A stretch of DNA of 64,000 nucleotides from Paramecium sonneborni (Eukaryota; Ciliophora; Oligohymenophorea; Peniculida; Parameciidae): the NCBI GenBank assembly GCA_905182985.1, contig CAJJDN010000089.1, forward strand, positions 1 to 64,000, read 5' to 3'. The position numbers and the translations under genes are program-made. Below are positions 50,756-63,049 of the stretch, piece by piece. The notes beneath the pieces were generated by a model. That model was not told the DNA's origin. It ran no database searches and saw only the letters and a program-made list of their open reading frames with translations. Each line of letters begins with the position of its first letter. Position 1 is the stretch's first letter.

Positions 50756-52694
50756 TCATACATATTTATTTTTTTACAGTAATGCTTGTTATGCTAATTC
50801 TATAATGAATATTACTAAATATTATTACTTTATCTTTGAGCTTCAAGATTATTAGGAACTCCAACTCTTTCATTTAACAATTTTGTTTTTTAATCTAAAT
50901 TATCAAGTTACTCTTTAAATTTGTCTGCTCGCTTAAGATTTTCATCAAATCTGACTTACTTTTATCCATTCTATACTTCTGATCTTGTAGGAGATCTATT
51001 TTAAATAGTAGAAGCAGATCCCATAGGTCCAGTTTAAGGTTTTTTGACTTAATTCAATATTTATTCTATTTCTTCATCTTCTCCTCTAATTTTTTTTTTT
51101 GATGATTTATCTTTTTTATCTTTCTTTTTTCCTTTAAACCAAAATTAATATAGTAGTACAATTACAATAGCTATTATAATAATTGGGAATCTAAAATTTG
51201 AGAAGATATCTGTGTCTTTTTTTTAAGGCATAGTAATTTCAAAATAACTGATCAGTTCATGATCATTTTATACTTCTCTAGTGAGTAAATAATGTGATGC
51301 TCCATTTCCTTTAATAGATTATAAAACAACTTATTAACCATTTATTTATTTAAAGAATTCAAGTGTAAATGGTTATTCATAATCTACTTCAGTCAAAATA
51401 TCTGTAGTATTATATAATAAGGATTCTCTACTATTTTAGTCATATACAATTAAATAGTGTCTTAAACTATATAGTTTTGCATTATTAAAGACAATTGAAG
51501 TTTATTGATTATTCACTAATTTCAATTTCATTTTGCATTAATCATTTTATTTGATTTCAAAAACATATACTTCTCCTTAATCTGATAAAGCATAAACAAT
51601 ATTTGTTTATTGAATATCTAAAGCCAAATGAACAACTTAAAATGGTAACTAAGAATAATTAATGAAGATATACATTATCACAAATTGGTTATACAATTTC
51701 TACATTTATTGGATTTATATATCCAAATCCAGTAGCCGTTAAATATAACATATTTGGATATGATTTTATCACTTATAAGATTGGAGTATTGAAATTCTTT
51801 TCACCTACTAATGTTCCATTTCGATTATATACACTATTTTTATTATATTTATATAAATACTAAACACTTCCACTATTTGAACCAAATAGTATATATTTTG
51901 TACCTTTTACCATTGCATAAATCATTGATGTAATTTATTAATTTTCTACATTCATTTCGAATTCTTTGTTTAATTATATCACTAATTTTGTCTTTGGTTT
52001 TTAAGATTCAAGTTATTCTACTGAAATTCTTTAATTTTCTATTTTATACAATGCAAATTGTCCAATCTTATCTAAATATTATAAAATTAATCAAAATACT
52101 TGCTAAAGCTATAATTGGATCATCTGCCCTATTACTAATAGATACATATTAAGGTTAAAATTCTATTATTTTAATAATTGTCTACCTAATTATGTATTTA
52201 CAATCATTGTATTAGATAAATCATAAATCTCAATTTCCTGTTTATTTGTTACTACATATAACATTTAAGTAAATGAATTATCAGTTGTTGGAGATTTATA
52301 TTAGAAACTATCAATTTATAAATAATTGTTTACGTTTATATCAATGATGCATCCAAAATTGAATTTGTAATATTAAATTAATATTTCTTTAACATTCTAT
52401 TAGTAAATGATCTCTCTTTATTTAAATTCTATTTTCCACTATTCTGACTCTTATAAGGTTTCTTCTATACAACCTCTTAAAGTGTTTCTTAATCTATTTA
52501 CTATTCCTATTTTAATCATTCAATACAGGAATGTTTTATTAATTGATTATCACCATCTCTCTCAATTCCTTTAAGTAATGCAACTTCTCGCTCTACAATT
52601 ATATTAAATGCTCTAATTAAGCTATCTCTGTTTCAATCAAATCAGCATCTCTTGTCACTATACAAACCAACACAACTAATATTATTAATAGCAT
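50756..52694 (-). CDS. Type I membrane protein with lumenal coiled coil and beta-propeller
   Basis: ATG 52694 directly follows an in-frame TGA; the stop is TGA 50756-50758, 22 bp from the convergent phosphatase stop. Introns located: 52507-52526 (20 nt), 52308-52333 (26 nt) and 50800-50828 (29 nt); at least one more is needed in the middle, so the exon set is incomplete. A cleavable signal peptide (MLLIILVVLVCIVTRDA) is followed by a coiled coil, then repeated propeller-like strands (VVTNKQEIEIYDLSNTM; IVYALSDQGEVYVFEI). One TM segment (FPIIIIAIVIVLLYQFWF) leads into a cytosolic tail of about 100 residues that is Lys-rich, then coiled-coil (DKFKEQLDNLDQKTKLL). Probably a receptor or sensor of the secretory pathway; no family assigned. 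Confidence 0.75.
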
Positions 52695-52799
52695 TCAGAT
52701 TTTTTTATTAATTAAATATTCACATTTATTTTTTTGTATTCAAACATTATTTATCCTATTCTTTTATTTATCATACACTTTAATTATTTTTATTAACCC

Positions 52800-53390
52800 A
52801 TGAATAACAATAATCTCAATTCCTTTAAATAATATTAAACATTCTCTACTTATCAATCTAGAACTATATTACCTGAAAATAATCTATAATCAATCAAACT
52901 TTAAGAATATACCAGACCTGAAATTTAGAGAATCAATTTAAAAATAGATTAAATGCTTGATACTTTAAATTAATACACTCCTTCTTTAATGAATCATTAG
53001 AAATAATAATAAGAATCTAACTTTAATAATAATAGCTAATTAGAAACATAACTTCCACCTTCTCAATATAATTCATTTATTGGGAAACAATAAATTCCTC
53101 AATCGTAATAATAACAATATTAATCCTTAAATTTTCAACCAAGATATTAATCCCTATAATATTCTCTAACTCCTTAATAGACTTAATTTTAATACAATAC
53201 AAATCTCAAATAAGAATTTGATGAGTATACTTAATTTAAAGACTTCATTAAAGCAAAAAAACTTGTACTTAATACTAATGCTCCTCTTTCCGATTTATAT
53301 AAATATTATCTTGAAAATGATGTTTATTCTAAAACTTAATACTATAGGTTTCAAGAGGATAAAGTTAATAAGATTATTTTATAAAAATGA
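52800..53390 (+). CDS. Gln/Asn-rich protein, unknown (copy 1)
   Basis: ATG 52800 to TGA 53388-53390, 197 codons, 196 aa, no intron needed. It starts MNNNNLNSFKQYQTFSTYQS; the middle is Gln/Asn/Pro-rich and apparently disordered, and the C-terminus is more ordered (FKDFIKAKKLVLNTNAPLSD). No domain recognised. It lies entirely inside the first copy of the 1,149-bp duplication. It is divergent from the propeller gene (105 bp between starts) and convergent with the 1,121-aa gene. Confidence 0.65.
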
Positions 53391-53537
53391 ACAATTGACA
53401 TTAATAATTTGTTAATTTATTATTTTTGAAAACTAATAATATTATAATAACAAAATCAATTTAAAGAAGCAGCTAATACTTCTTACCATGTTATTAGATT
53501 ATCTATTCTCTCAATAAAAGCCTTTCGATTATTAATT

Positions 53538-53901
53538 TCATTACTATTGATCTAATTATTTTTGGTATCCACTTTTAATATTTTCTTAAATAGAATCTAG
53601 AATTTAAAAAAGGATTACTTATGTGGTGATTGGACATTTAAGAATTTAAGTAAGGAAAAATTCAGCAAAAGGGACATTTTCTACAGATGATTTAATTTTT
53701 TATTTATCCAAAGATCTTAAATCCCATTCACCTTATGATGTTGGTAAATAAACACCTATTTCTTGTGTTGTCTAAACATCAAAAACTGAGAATTTAACTC
53801 CACACATTCTTCTATTTGCACCAATTACTGAAATAGTAACTACAGATATTTTATTATTATCATATAAAATCATCCTATAAATTTAATAAATAGAAAGTAC
53901 C
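53538..53901 (-). pseudogene. Duplicated 3' fragment of the 54688-58104 gene
   Basis: Identical to the last part of the minus-strand gene ending at 54688 (stop at 53538-53540 here, including the intron copy at 53875-53900), but cut off at the N at 53902. It has no start or upstream exons. It is almost certainly an assembly duplicate, not a biological pseudogene. Confidence 0.85.
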
Positions 53902-53949
53902 NATCCTATTCTTTTATTTATCATACACTTTAATTATTTTTATTAACCC

Positions 53950-54540
53950 ATGAATAACAATAATCTCAATTCCTTTAAATAATATTAAACATTCTCTACT
54001 TATCAATCTAGAACTATATTACCTGAAAATAATCTATAATCAATCAAACTTTAAGAATATACCAGACCTGAAATTTAGAGAATCAATTTAAAAATAGATT
54101 AAATGCTTGATACTTTAAATTAATACACTCCTTCTTTAATGAATCATTAGAAATAATAATAAGAATCTAACTTTAATAATAATAGCTAATTAGAAACATA
54201 ACTTCCACCTTCTCAATATAATTCATTTATTGGGAAACAATAAATTCCTCAATCGTAATAATAACAATATTAATCCTTAAATTTTCAACCAAGATATTAA
54301 TCCCTATAATATTCTCTAACTCCTTAATAGACTTAATTTTAATACAATACAAATCTCAAATAAGAATTTGATGAGTATACTTAATTTAAAGACTTCATTA
54401 AAGCAAAAAAACTTGTACTTAATACTAATGCTCCTCTTTCCGATTTATATAAATATTATCTTGAAAATGATGTTTATTCTAAAACTTAATACTATAGGTT
54501 TCAAGAGGATAAAGTTAATAAGATTATTTTATAAAAATGA
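53950..54540 (+). CDS. Gln/Asn-rich protein, assembly copy 2
   Basis: Base-for-base the same frame as 52800-53390, shifted by 1,150 bp. It lies in the second copy of the 1,149-bp duplicated block and probably represents the same single locus. Confidence 0.6.
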
Positions 54541-54687
54541 ACAATTGACATTAATAATTTGTTAATTTATTATTTTTGAAAACTAATAATATTATAATAA
54601 CAAAATCAATTTAAAGAAGCAGCTAATACTTCTTACCATGTTATTAGATTATCTATTCTCTCAATAAAAGCCTTTCGATTATTAATT

Positions 54688-57600
54688 TCATTACTATTGA
54701 TCTAATTATTTTTGGTATCCACTTTTAATATTTTCTTAAATAGAATCTAGAATTTAAAAAAGGATTACTTATGTGGTGATTGGACATTTAAGAATTTAAG
54801 TAAGGAAAAATTCAGCAAAAGGGACATTTTCTACAGATGATTTAATTTTTTATTTATCCAAAGATCTTAAATCCCATTCACCTTATGATGTTGGTAAATA
54901 AACACCTATTTCTTGTGTTGTCTAAACATCAAAAACTGAGAATTTAACTCCACACATTCTTCTATTTGCACCAATTACTGAAATAGTAACTACAGATATT
55001 TTATTATTATCATATAAAATCATCCTATAAATTTAATAAATAGAAAGTACCTTTTATAAGAACCACAATCATAAGAATTTTGAATGATAGGATTCTTATC
55101 AAATTATTCTTAACTTTACTCACATGCTTTTTCAAAAACATTTAGATTAAATGAATATAGAATTTATTAAAATATTACAATCTTTTCTTCTGTTGCTAAA
55201 CTATCATATTTTACTGAGAATTCTCTTTAAATTGATGAATAAGGAAGTTTTGTTTATCCTTTCGCTTTAATCTTAGTTTTGTTTGGACCAAAAGTTTCAA
55301 AACAATTATGTAAACATATTTAAACTACTTATTGTTCCTGATTATCAATTACTAATTATAATTAATTCTTAGTTCCTGTATTCCAACTTTTACATCTAAA
55401 ATATTTTTATCCAAATAAAGTATTCGAGAATGAAATACCTAAAGATTTCAAAAATTATTCAAAAGATATTACAATATTCTTTAAATATTTGAGAAATTCT
55501 AAAGGATTTTTTAATATTATATTTTCAGTCATAAATGTTTCATTTAATGATATTGATTAATTTACCTATCTAACTTTATTTTTATCAAAATGTCTTTCTT
55601 ATAATGCTTCAGCTACATCATCATCACCAAATTTAGGAGTCTTTTCAGTCATCTTAAGTAATGTAGTTTTACTAAAGAATGCATATTAATCTTTAATTGT
55701 TTTAGCATCTTTAAAAAAAGCATCCATAGTTGAATAATCTAATTCTAAATCCAATCTTAAAGTATCCTTACTTATTGGATCACATATGGATATCCTAAAT
55801 TAATCAGTTTCAATATGATAAATATAAATTAGACAATTAGTATCCATAAAATCAATTCTTAGGGTCAATCCATTCAATAATCCATATGGTTTAGGCCAGA
55901 ACTATAATTTCATCTCTTGTGTTATTTCATCTGGAACAACTGCAGTATATGGTAATACCAGAAATTTAAAGAATTAATGAGTTGTATTAATGCTAGGTTA
56001 ATTAGTTGGTAGCATTTCTTAAAAATCTACATAAGTTATTAAACCTTTTAACAATTCTAAATTTATATTTTCTTAACATATCATTGAATTTTTATCGTCA
56101 AATGCTCTAAGAATTATAGATTTACCCTCATCTTTATTTTCAATTACACATGCTTCTACTCTATAATTTGCAATATTCTAAAAATCACAATTCCATTGAT
56201 TGTTTTCATCTTATGATGTTGATTAATATTTTGTATACATCTTAGAAAATGTTACATTTGTATCAAGCATTTCAAGTAATTGTATAATATAACTTTAGTT
56301 CTGTTTATATGCATATGGAGTTGTGTCATCCATTTAAATAAAATCTTCATCTGGAAAATGATTAAAAATTTATTCCTTTTAAACTACTTTTGGTGGTATT
56401 TGAATATTCATTGCTGCTGTCTATGTTATTGGTTTTGATTCCTATTAATTTAAAGCCTATGTAGTTTAAGCAGCTTATTATTATAAAAGGTTTTATTAAT
56501 ATATTATCATTTATTACTATTAAGATTGAGATTGCAATAATTTCTCTAATTAAGATTGTTTAGAGATCAAATCTTATAACTATGTTTTTAATTCAATTAC
56601 TTCACTTTATTTTTATTCTTTTTCTTTTTTATTATTTGAATTTTCATTTTTAATTTAAAATAGATTATTTTCCAATAGATCTATTTTTTTCTTCAATTAT
56701 TCTGATAATTAATTATTTTCAGGTTCTTATTTTTTTGTTGTTTATTATTGAGTATATAGTTATTTTAATTCATCTAGTTCTCTTTATTAGACAACTAATT
56801 TATTTTAAATAATTTCAAATTCTTAAGAATCAAATTAATTAATTTTACCAGATGAATGTAATGATCCAGATGATAATTATTAATTAAGAGGAGGTCTATT
56901 TGTTAAAGGTTTAGTAGCTGTGTTAGCAGGTATTTGAGTTTAAGAATTATTATTGGAAAGAACATTAAAATTTTATTATTTAAACTTGCTTTAATTTGGG
57001 CTATTAAGATCATTTTTTATTTATTTAATTTAAAATTGCTTACCTGAGCTAGGTCGAATAGGATCATCACTAAAAATAGACAAAACTTTCTCCTTTTTTT
57101 TACTTTCAGGTAATATTCTAATAATAAATAAAATTTTAATACCTTTCCATAAGTGTGTAAATATATGGTTACGTTATTAGATTAGTAGATAAACGGTCTA
57201 TATCAAACATCTCTTTATAATTTTTGAGGTATAACATGTCCAGTGAGTCTAATAAAAATTAATGTATTAGTGCTTCTTATGAAACCATTTACGAACGATT
57301 AAGATCAGGACTCATTTTTCGATGCAATCCATTAATTTATTCAAAAATCATTTGACCTAAATATTTTTGAGATAATTTAGAAGCATTATAAATGAACTTT
57401 CTTTTCAGATCAGTAATTGATGAATCATTAGGTTTTCCAATTATTTCTAAAGCCTACTTACTTAAACCAATTCGACTCGATAATTCTAATTACTCGCTCA
57501 ATAAAATATATGCAATAACTAATGTACTGATATCACTTTAGGTTGGTATAGAGTTGGACTTAAATTACTAAAATATAAAGCCTTCTAATTGTTCAAACAA

Positions 57601-58104
57601 TACTACAGCTCCTTTTAAAGAACGCAATATATCATATTGATTAAGTAGAAACATACAACGTAATTGAATGCGATTATATGAGACTGAAATTGAATCCAAT
57701 TGATATTCTAATTGAAATGAAGTAAAATCAGGATTTAGAGTTAACATTTCTTAGAATATCTCTAATAAACGTGTTGCATTTCCAGATTTACCAATTAATT
57801 ATTCATGGCAGTGCAATATTAGATATTTTAGAACATCTTTGTGTTGTTTTTCAGTATATGCATCAAAAAGAATATTAATAAAATTGATTTCTTCATAGAG
57901 GTTTAGCTAATATACTTTAAGAATGAGATTAAGTAGTTCTTATTGTGATAAATTATCGATGTTGAGATCATGTTAAATGAATGTAGAGATCATTTTCTAT
58001 ATTTTGGTTGTGTTATTGGTGTAGAGGATTTCTTATAAGAGATGCTGATATATTGAATTTAATAGGTACTTTTTGATTCTTGTCTCTCTTTGAAAATGCC
58101 TCAT
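54688..58104 (-). CDS. Large unknown protein, ~1,121 aa
   Basis: ATG 58104, TGA 54688-54690, introns 57118-57142 (25 nt) and 55025-55050 (26 nt); 1,122 codons, exact. The N-terminal ~300 residues are helical (MRHFQRETRIKKYLLNSIYQ), followed by a disordered Ser/Pro/Gln segment, a strong coiled coil (VVQQRELDELKQLYTQQQ) and a long mixed alpha/beta C-terminal half (EEKIVIFQQILYSF; TISVIGANRRMCGVKFSVFD). No membrane segment. An ORF starting upstream at 58222 (MSKFSSTYSTNYNASTRRY) looks protein-like but is in another frame; it could be a first exon that I cannot splice. I do not recognise the family; the helical-plus-coiled-coil layout would suit a trafficking or ciliary scaffold. Confidence 0.75.
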
Positions 58105-58283
58105 TGTCAGTTTCAATTAATTTTTAGAGTGGACCCGTCATTGGTGAAGTTTTGGCACTTGAAACATATCGTCTTGTACTGGCATTGTAATTGGTAGAGT
58201 ACGTACTAGAAAATTTAGACATCTATTGTGCTGAGTACATAAATAATTAATAAAAGGGGGGGATTTCATATATATTAATAAAA

Positions 58284-58741
58284 ATGGAAAAGAGATTTTA
58301 CAAGACATGTTCAAAGCATGCTTACTATTAATACATCAATAGATTTGATCCAAAATTGTTAGCAACTTACTAGACAGGATATTATCACGGCATAGGTCGA
58401 CAGTAAGATATTAAATAACAACTATCAAAGAGGATTATTCAAGACTTTGGTGTTAAGATAAGCAGGTGATAGCATAGGAATGGAAGAGGATCACAGTTAT
58501 ACCTACAAGATGCATGTGATTGCCATGAATTTGATGTACAGAAGTGGTTGGGTTTTGTTTGCTTATATTATAATTTGGAATACATTCTTATTGGGAGATC
58601 CATGCTAAGTATTGAATAATAATAAATGAATAGGTGTTTAATACTTCTTATTGGGATTTAGCATGTAAACCTTCTGGTGATATGGATTACAATACAAGAT
58701 ATGAGATGCTGTACGTGCAGGACAGAGTATTAAGATTCTGA
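58284..58741 (+). CDS. Small single-pass membrane protein, unknown
   Basis: ATG 58284, introns 58450-58477 (28 nt, GTG start) and 58609-58633 (25 nt), TGA 58739-58741; 135 codons, 134 aa. A basic N-terminus (MEKRFYKTCSKHAYYQY) precedes one clear TM segment (GWVLFAYIIIWNTFLLG, about 81-97) and a polar tail ending QDRVLRF. Size and layout resemble accessory subunits of mitochondrial respiratory complexes, but this is inference. Start lies 179 bp from the divergent gene's ATG. Confidence 0.75.
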
Positions 58742-59330
58742 TCTTATTATATATTAATCATAAACAAAAAAAATTATTATAGTAAATAAAATGAGTAAAT
58801 TGAATGATCAATATTTGGTTTAGTTTTTGTTTTCCCAGATGAAATTTTTAAGAATTTAATCTATAATAAACTAAGGAACGCTTCTTAATAAATTGTATGA
58901 TTAGTATATTTCTGATTTGTTTAAGATTATTTGTAAATAAGAAATAATTTATTATTAAATTTAGTATTCGAATTTGATTTAGATTATTTTGAGTATAATT
59001 TTGTGTTTTGATATGATTAGATAATTTTTTTTAAATTTTAATATAGATGAAAATTATCATTGATTTGAACTTTTATTAGATTTTTAATTATCATTATTTA
59101 TTTAAATAGGATAGAATTGATTTAATTGAAACTTGAATTGTAAGAAAAATATAAGGTTGTTTATATCATTAGATTCACAAATAATACAATTAACATCTAA
59201 ATAATTTGAAGAGTCTTTATTTTAGATCATCCGATTGAAGGTTGTCCTTTTAATAAAAGAGTGCATCATCAGTAGTGATTAATTTAAATAGAGAGAAATC
59301 AATTTGGTGTACAATAAAAAATAAAAATAA
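58742..59330. other. Intergenic stretch with a weak small ORF
   Basis: 589 bp between convergent genes. A minus-strand frame 59057-59269 (71 codons, starting MMHSFIKRTTFNRMIQ, with NCIICESND) is protein-like but short, and could be chance or a 3' remnant. Nothing else recognised. Confidence 0.35.
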
Positions 59331-60711
59331 TCACTTTAAATTTCTTATGTAAGGTAATACTTTATTTCTCCATTCTTAATCAAATGTTTCAGTTCTAAAA
59401 GCTTAGACTCCACTTTTCAAGATTTGAAGTTTATTTGATCCAAATCTAAATGCTTATGATAGATGATCAAACAAATCATCAGGAGTATCAAAAACAATTC
59501 CATTTTTTTAATGTTATACTAATTCTGAGATTCTAAAATATAATATAATAAAAAACTTACGCTTTAAATGATTTGGCAAAGACAGGTGTGCCAGCTCCAA
59601 ACATATCTACTACTTTCATTGGCAAATCTAAGCCAGAAGAAGAGTAATGTAAACATATACCTAAATCAGCACAACCTAATAATTTAGGGTAATCATCAAT
59701 ATCTAACCAAGCTAAATTTACTTTTACATAATTCCAACAAATATTGCATTTTTAAAAGATTTCTTTAAATTCTTCTTTCATAGGTCCCTTACCTGTTATA
59801 ACCACATATAATTTTCTATATTCTCTTCCTTATTCAATATCTATATTTATATAATAAAATTACTTGCTAATTCTTCATATTTTTATAATGCCTATACTAA
59901 TATATTAAAATCTTCATCTTTTGTCCAAGAAGTGCTACTTACTATTAATCCTGGTCTATTCTCTTTTTCTATTACTTCCTAATTATTTCTCTCCTCTGTA
60001 AACAATGTCTCATTATGACTTAATACTTCCCATTACCAATGAAAATCCAATTTCATTAATAATTCATGTTTCTCTCTTGCCTTACTAATCACATTGAAAT
60101 TTATATTTGCTTTATCATATACTACTGTAGCTCTATGGTATATAAGATATATATTTATACTTTATTCTCCAATTCTACTATAAATCATTCTACATAGCAC
60201 CAGAAACACATAATGCCATATCTTATGATCTACTAAATTAATGTTCATAATATCTAGCCATCTTTAAAATCAATTTGTTTTTCATTTGCAATCCCAATAT
60301 TGTATGACCATAATTATGAAAATCTATTATTATCTTTGATCTACGAATCCCCTTTATTAAACTTACTATATGCAATACTGGAATAGAAGGAGGATTCTAT
60401 ACCAATATAAACTCTTATTTCCTACTAAACAACAACAATAAAAATAAATATATTGATTGCAATACTATACGCATTAATGCATACAGTAAATATAAGAATC
60501 TAGGCATTTTCTTCAATTAATTTACTATCCAGAGATTTAAATCTACTATTCTAATATTTGGATTTGATAATAAAGCCTATGTTGGCTTATTATCCAAATA
60601 TCCATAAAAATTTATACGATATTCTGTGTTATCAGCTATTGCTAAAGCATGATTCACCATTCTTGGAGATCTTCCGATGTCCCCAAAAACTATTATGGAA
60701 CATTATTTCAT
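59331..60711 (-). CDS. ALG1: Chitobiosyldiphosphodolichol beta-mannosyltransferase (ALG1)
   Basis: ATG 60711, TGA 59331-59333, introns 60133-60160 (28 nt), 59841-59863 (23 nt) and 59533-59560 (28 nt); 434 codons, 433 aa (family about 450-465). ALG1 landmarks: [18 protein letters not shown] at the start, a hydrophobic membrane segment ([20 protein letters not shown]), [65 protein letters not shown] followed by [20 protein letters not shown], and the ISELV...GIVFD motif (the first of these is interrupted by the third intron). The enzyme adds the first mannose from GDP-Man to GlcNAc2-PP-dolichol on the cytosolic face of the ER, the committed mannosylation step of N-glycan precursor synthesis. 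Confidence 0.96.
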
Positions 60712-61002
60712 TGATGTATTATTTATATTATTGTATATTATTGCATATTATTTTTTAATTACTCAAACAACCTTAGAAATCACATTTATTTAATTAAATA
60801 TACATATTCTATTTATTCCTTTTAACAAGATTTATTTTATTTTGATCATAATCATACTTAAATTTTTATTTATATTTATACTTTTATTAATCATACAATT
60901 TTAAAAATCTCAGCAATTATTTGAATATGTGATTAATTTTTCAAATATTAATTACTTTTTGAAAAAGGATAAATAAATTTGATTAAATATATTAAATAAT
61001 GA

Positions 61003-61729
61003 TCAAAATAATAAGAAGTGAGAATAATTTTTAAGTTCATTAATATTATAAAAGGGCTTTCGAAGTGTAAAACATTTCTTTTAAGTTTTATATTTTTTCT
61101 ACATGATTCGTACACTTTTATCAATCTTGAATATAAAGAAGAGGATACTTAATCGACATAATTTTTATATCTAGTTTAATTAACCATTTATGATCGTTCT
61201 CTCATTCTATCCTTTCTTTTTAAAAATACTTCATTAATTTAGATTCCAACATTTTTTTATTCGAACTCAGAGTAACTCTTATTCCTTTGTTAAATAGATC
61301 GGTGAAATTCAAGTGCAGTTTTTTATTAAGATTCGATCACCTAACTCATCCTGGTCTTGTTAACACTTTTGCTACTCTAACAACTTACAATTGAATATTA
61401 TGTCTTGTTTTCTTCCATTTTTCTAACTACTATTCGACATTATGCAACTTGTTTATAATGTGAGCTTATCTATTAAATGTACATCTTTTATCTCTTTCAA
61501 ACATTTCTTATTCTTACAACTTCTATTTAGCTTCTCTCTCAGCCTATAATATCTTTAACTTCTCTTAAATATCAATTTAATTTGTAATTCCTTTAACAGG
61601 ACTTGAAGGAAGAGAAGCAATTCGTTATTTGGCCATAGGTTCACCTGGCAAGAAGAGTACTTTTGGAATCCTCAAACGACCCAATTATTATTATAAAGTT
61701 CCATTTTCATTTTATGAATGAGTTCTCAT
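61003..61729 (-). CDS. Coiled-coil protein, unknown (copy 1)
   Basis: ATG 61729, TGA 61003-61005, introns 61366-61388 (23 nt) and 61126-61148 (23 nt); 227 codons, 226 aa. N-terminus MRTHSQNENGTLQQQLGRLR, then a coiled coil (DIQEKLKILQAEREAKQKLQ) and a basic helical C-terminal half (RSIQQRNKSYSEFEQKNVG; LKRKDRMRERS). Soluble, basic, no known domain. Only 36 bp separates its start from the divergent gene at 61766. The whole gene lies within the 1,283-bp duplicated block. Confidence 0.72.
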
Positions 61730-61765
61730 TATTTATATAAATATTATATTTTAACGCTAATTATT

Positions 61766-62237
61766 ATGACAGATGAGATGTTTTTAGGATTAACTTCAAT
61801 ACAATAATTTGATGCAAAGTTAAGATAATTTCATTAGAAAAGACACTCAATGAGTTAAATTAGTACAGCACATAATTCTACATTAAAAAGTCGAAAATCT
61901 ACAATAGGAGATGGAATTCCGATGGTTTCATTTTTAGATACTTTTGTTGAAAGAGTTCATTATTTAGTAACTCATTGTAATGAACCATCAGATAGAAATG
62001 AATGTGTTCGTATTGCTTTAGAATTAGGAATATCCTTTTATAAAGTATAAAGCCTTAGTTCTTAATAAGATAGAGAAGATTTCCTTATTAAATAACTATA
62101 AAATTAAGTATTTGATTAATTAAGATCATGGAATATGAAATTAGAGTAAAGAGAACTTTAACGCAATAAAACTAAAATAGTTTAAGAAAATGAAAATAAT
62201 CTCAATATTTTTAATTGGGTTGAAATTCACACTAAAT
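61766..62237 (+). pseudogene. Duplicated 5' fragment of the 63050 gene
   Basis: Identical to the first ~157 codons of the gene starting at 63050 and truncated at the N at 62238. Shares the 36-bp divergent promoter with the minus-strand copy. Almost certainly an assembly duplicate. Confidence 0.85.
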
Positions 62238-62286
62238 NCTTTTTGAAAAAGGATAAATAAATTTGATTAAATATATTAAATAATGA

Positions 62287-63013
62287 TCAAAATAATAAGA
62301 AGTGAGAATAATTTTTAAGTTCATTAATATTATAAAAGGGCTTTCGAAGTGTAAAACATTTCTTTTAAGTTTTATATTTTTTCTACATGATTCGTACACT
62401 TTTATCAATCTTGAATATAAAGAAGAGGATACTTAATCGACATAATTTTTATATCTAGTTTAATTAACCATTTATGATCGTTCTCTCATTCTATCCTTTC
62501 TTTTTAAAAATACTTCATTAATTTAGATTCCAACATTTTTTTATTCGAACTCAGAGTAACTCTTATTCCTTTGTTAAATAGATCGGTGAAATTCAAGTGC
62601 AGTTTTTTATTAAGATTCGATCACCTAACTCATCCTGGTCTTGTTAACACTTTTGCTACTCTAACAACTTACAATTGAATATTATGTCTTGTTTTCTTCC
62701 ATTTTTCTAACTACTATTCGACATTATGCAACTTGTTTATAATGTGAGCTTATCTATTAAATGTACATCTTTTATCTCTTTCAAACATTTCTTATTCTTA
62801 CAACTTCTATTTAGCTTCTCTCTCAGCCTATAATATCTTTAACTTCTCTTAAATATCAATTTAATTTGTAATTCCTTTAACAGGACTTGAAGGAAGAGAA
62901 GCAATTCGTTATTTGGCCATAGGTTCACCTGGCAAGAAGAGTACTTTTGGAATCCTCAAACGACCCAATTATTATTATAAAGTTCCATTTTCATTTTATG
63001 AATGAGTTCTCAT
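62287..63013 (-). CDS. Coiled-coil protein, assembly copy 2
   Basis: Same 226-aa gene as 61003-61729, shifted by 1,284 bp: ATG 63013, TGA 62287-62289, both 23-nt introns present. No differences noticed. Probably the same locus counted twice. Confidence 0.65.
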
Positions 63014-63049
63014 TATTTATATAAATATTATATTTTAACGCTAATTATT

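Larger units (their letters stand above)
52753..55051. repeat. 1,149-bp exact direct duplication around N at 53902
   Basis: Copy 1 is 52753-53901 and copy 2 is 53903-55051. Both begin ATCCTATTCTTTTATTTATC and end TAGAAAGTACC, with a single N at the junction. The block carries the whole Gln/Asn-rich gene and the 3' end of the neighbouring minus-strand gene, so both appear twice. Confidence 0.9.

Noticed and set aside
53218..54565. Duplicate 65-aa plus-strand ORFs at 53218 and 54368
   Set aside because: They are an alternative frame of the Gln/Asn-rich gene, present twice only because of the assembly duplication.
52753..55051. True recent tandem duplication
   Set aside because: Exact identity, equal lengths and an N exactly at the junction, seen at all four Ns, fit an assembly join far better.
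57180..57237. Start of a separate gene at ATG 57237
   Set aside because: The upstream frame runs into it without a stop; it is an internal Met of the 1,121-aa gene.
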